A DNA stretch of 14,792 bases from an uncultured Acetatifactor sp. (lineage in GTDB: Bacteria > Bacillota > Clostridia > Lachnospirales > Lachnospiraceae): assembly GCA_910588225.1 (NCBI GenBank), contig CAJUQT010000070.1:1-14792 (forward strand), read 5' to 3'. The notes beneath the pieces are model-generated. The model ran no database searches. It worked only from the letters and a program-made list of their open reading frames with translations, and was not told the origin of the DNA. Within the stretch, counting starts at the first letter, position 1, and each line of letters begins with the position of its first letter. The position numbers and the translations under genes are program-made. Shown piece by piece: positions 14,644 through 14,792 of the stretch.

Positions 14644-14792
14644 TATGCATATGCTTGTGGCAGAGAACGGCCGAATGGCCATCCATAGCATGTGCGGGCT
14701 GTGCACATGGTATAATATGCATATGCTTGTGGCAGAGAACGGCCGAATGGCCATCCATAGCATGTGCGGGCTGTGCACATGGTATAATATGC
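14635..14792. repeat. Perfect 72-bp tandem repeat at the end of rpoC, running off the window
   Basis: Two identical 72-bp units (14635-14706 and 14707-14778) are followed by the first 14 bp of a third, cut by the window end. There is no mismatch between units and no spacer, so it is not a CRISPR array. Unit one begins in the final codons of rpoC and supplies its TAA. Each unit holds TATAATATGCATATGC, CGGCCG, TGGCCA and GTGCAC, a high density of short palindromes. The total copy number is unknown. A repeat this perfect at a sequence end may also be an assembly artefact. Confidence 0.9.
14707..14716 (+). promoter_or_regulatory. Extended -10 element carried in each repeat unit
   Basis: ATGGTATAAT contains TGG immediately before a perfect TATAAT (14711-14716), the extended -10 configuration that can work without a good -35. 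The same element occurs at 14635-14644, overlapping the rpoC stop, and at 14779-14788. No -35 resembling TTGACA is found 16-18 bp upstream. It may be a repeated promoter for the next operon or a chance feature. Confidence 0.35.

Noticed and set aside
14498..14780. Minus-strand reading frames encoding 24-residue peptide repeats across the 72-bp units
   Set aside because: 72 is a multiple of 3, so any frame without a stop in one unit stays open through all units. All three minus frames do so and run into rpoC antisense; no ribosome binding site or family resemblance supports a gene.
14635..14792. CRISPR array
   Set aside because: The units abut directly with no variable spacers, and no cas genes are present.

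Overview
The window carries the conserved ribosomal-protein/RNA-polymerase cluster of a Gram-positive, low-to-moderate G+C bacterium. The order rpmG-secE-nusG-rplK-rplA-rplJ-rplL-rpoB-rpoC, strong AGGAGG-type ribosome binding sites, an L10 leader RNA of the Firmicutes type, and RpoB/RpoC sequences of clostridial character all fit the class Clostridia. My best guess is a gut-type Lachnospiraceae; that family-level call is inference from general resemblance, not a database match.

Layout. Positions 3-95 hold the last 30 codons of an unidentified gene. A small gene for a membrane-tethered Mrr-type nuclease-fold protein follows (198-647, +). It faces, across a shared hairpin, a long minus-strand gene (716-2530) for a membrane-anchored DUF885-family putative metallopeptidase with an HEGYPGH motif and a TTG start. 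From a strong promoter at 2714-2742 the plus strand then runs through rpmG (49 aa, zinc-binding form of L33), secE and nusG. A structured 235-bp gap precedes rplK and rplA. A second promoter (5302-5330) drives an L10 leader with an attenuator-like terminator, then rplJ and rplL, which end at a strong intrinsic terminator (6581-6618). A third promoter (6683-6711) starts a leader of about 280 nt, full of hairpins, ahead of rpoB and rpoC.

How the genes work together. SecE is a core translocon subunit. NusG, RpoB and RpoC are transcription machinery. L11, L1, L10, L7/L12 and L33 are 50S proteins, with L11, L10 and L7/L12 forming the factor-binding stalk region. Separate promoters plus leader RNAs before rplK, rplJ and rpoB would let ribosomal protein and polymerase synthesis be adjusted independently.

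No unfamiliar multi-gene system is visible. The most unusual feature is at the right edge: a perfect 72-bp tandem repeat starts inside the last codons of rpoC and runs off the window. Each unit has a consensus extended -10 element and two mutually exclusive hairpins. Because the repeat is perfect and lies at the sequence end, an assembly artefact must be excluded first. Other points of interest are the repeated TACTG...CGG hairpins in the rpoB leader, the Asn at a rifampicin-pocket position of RpoB, and the long acidic tails on both RpoB and RpoC.
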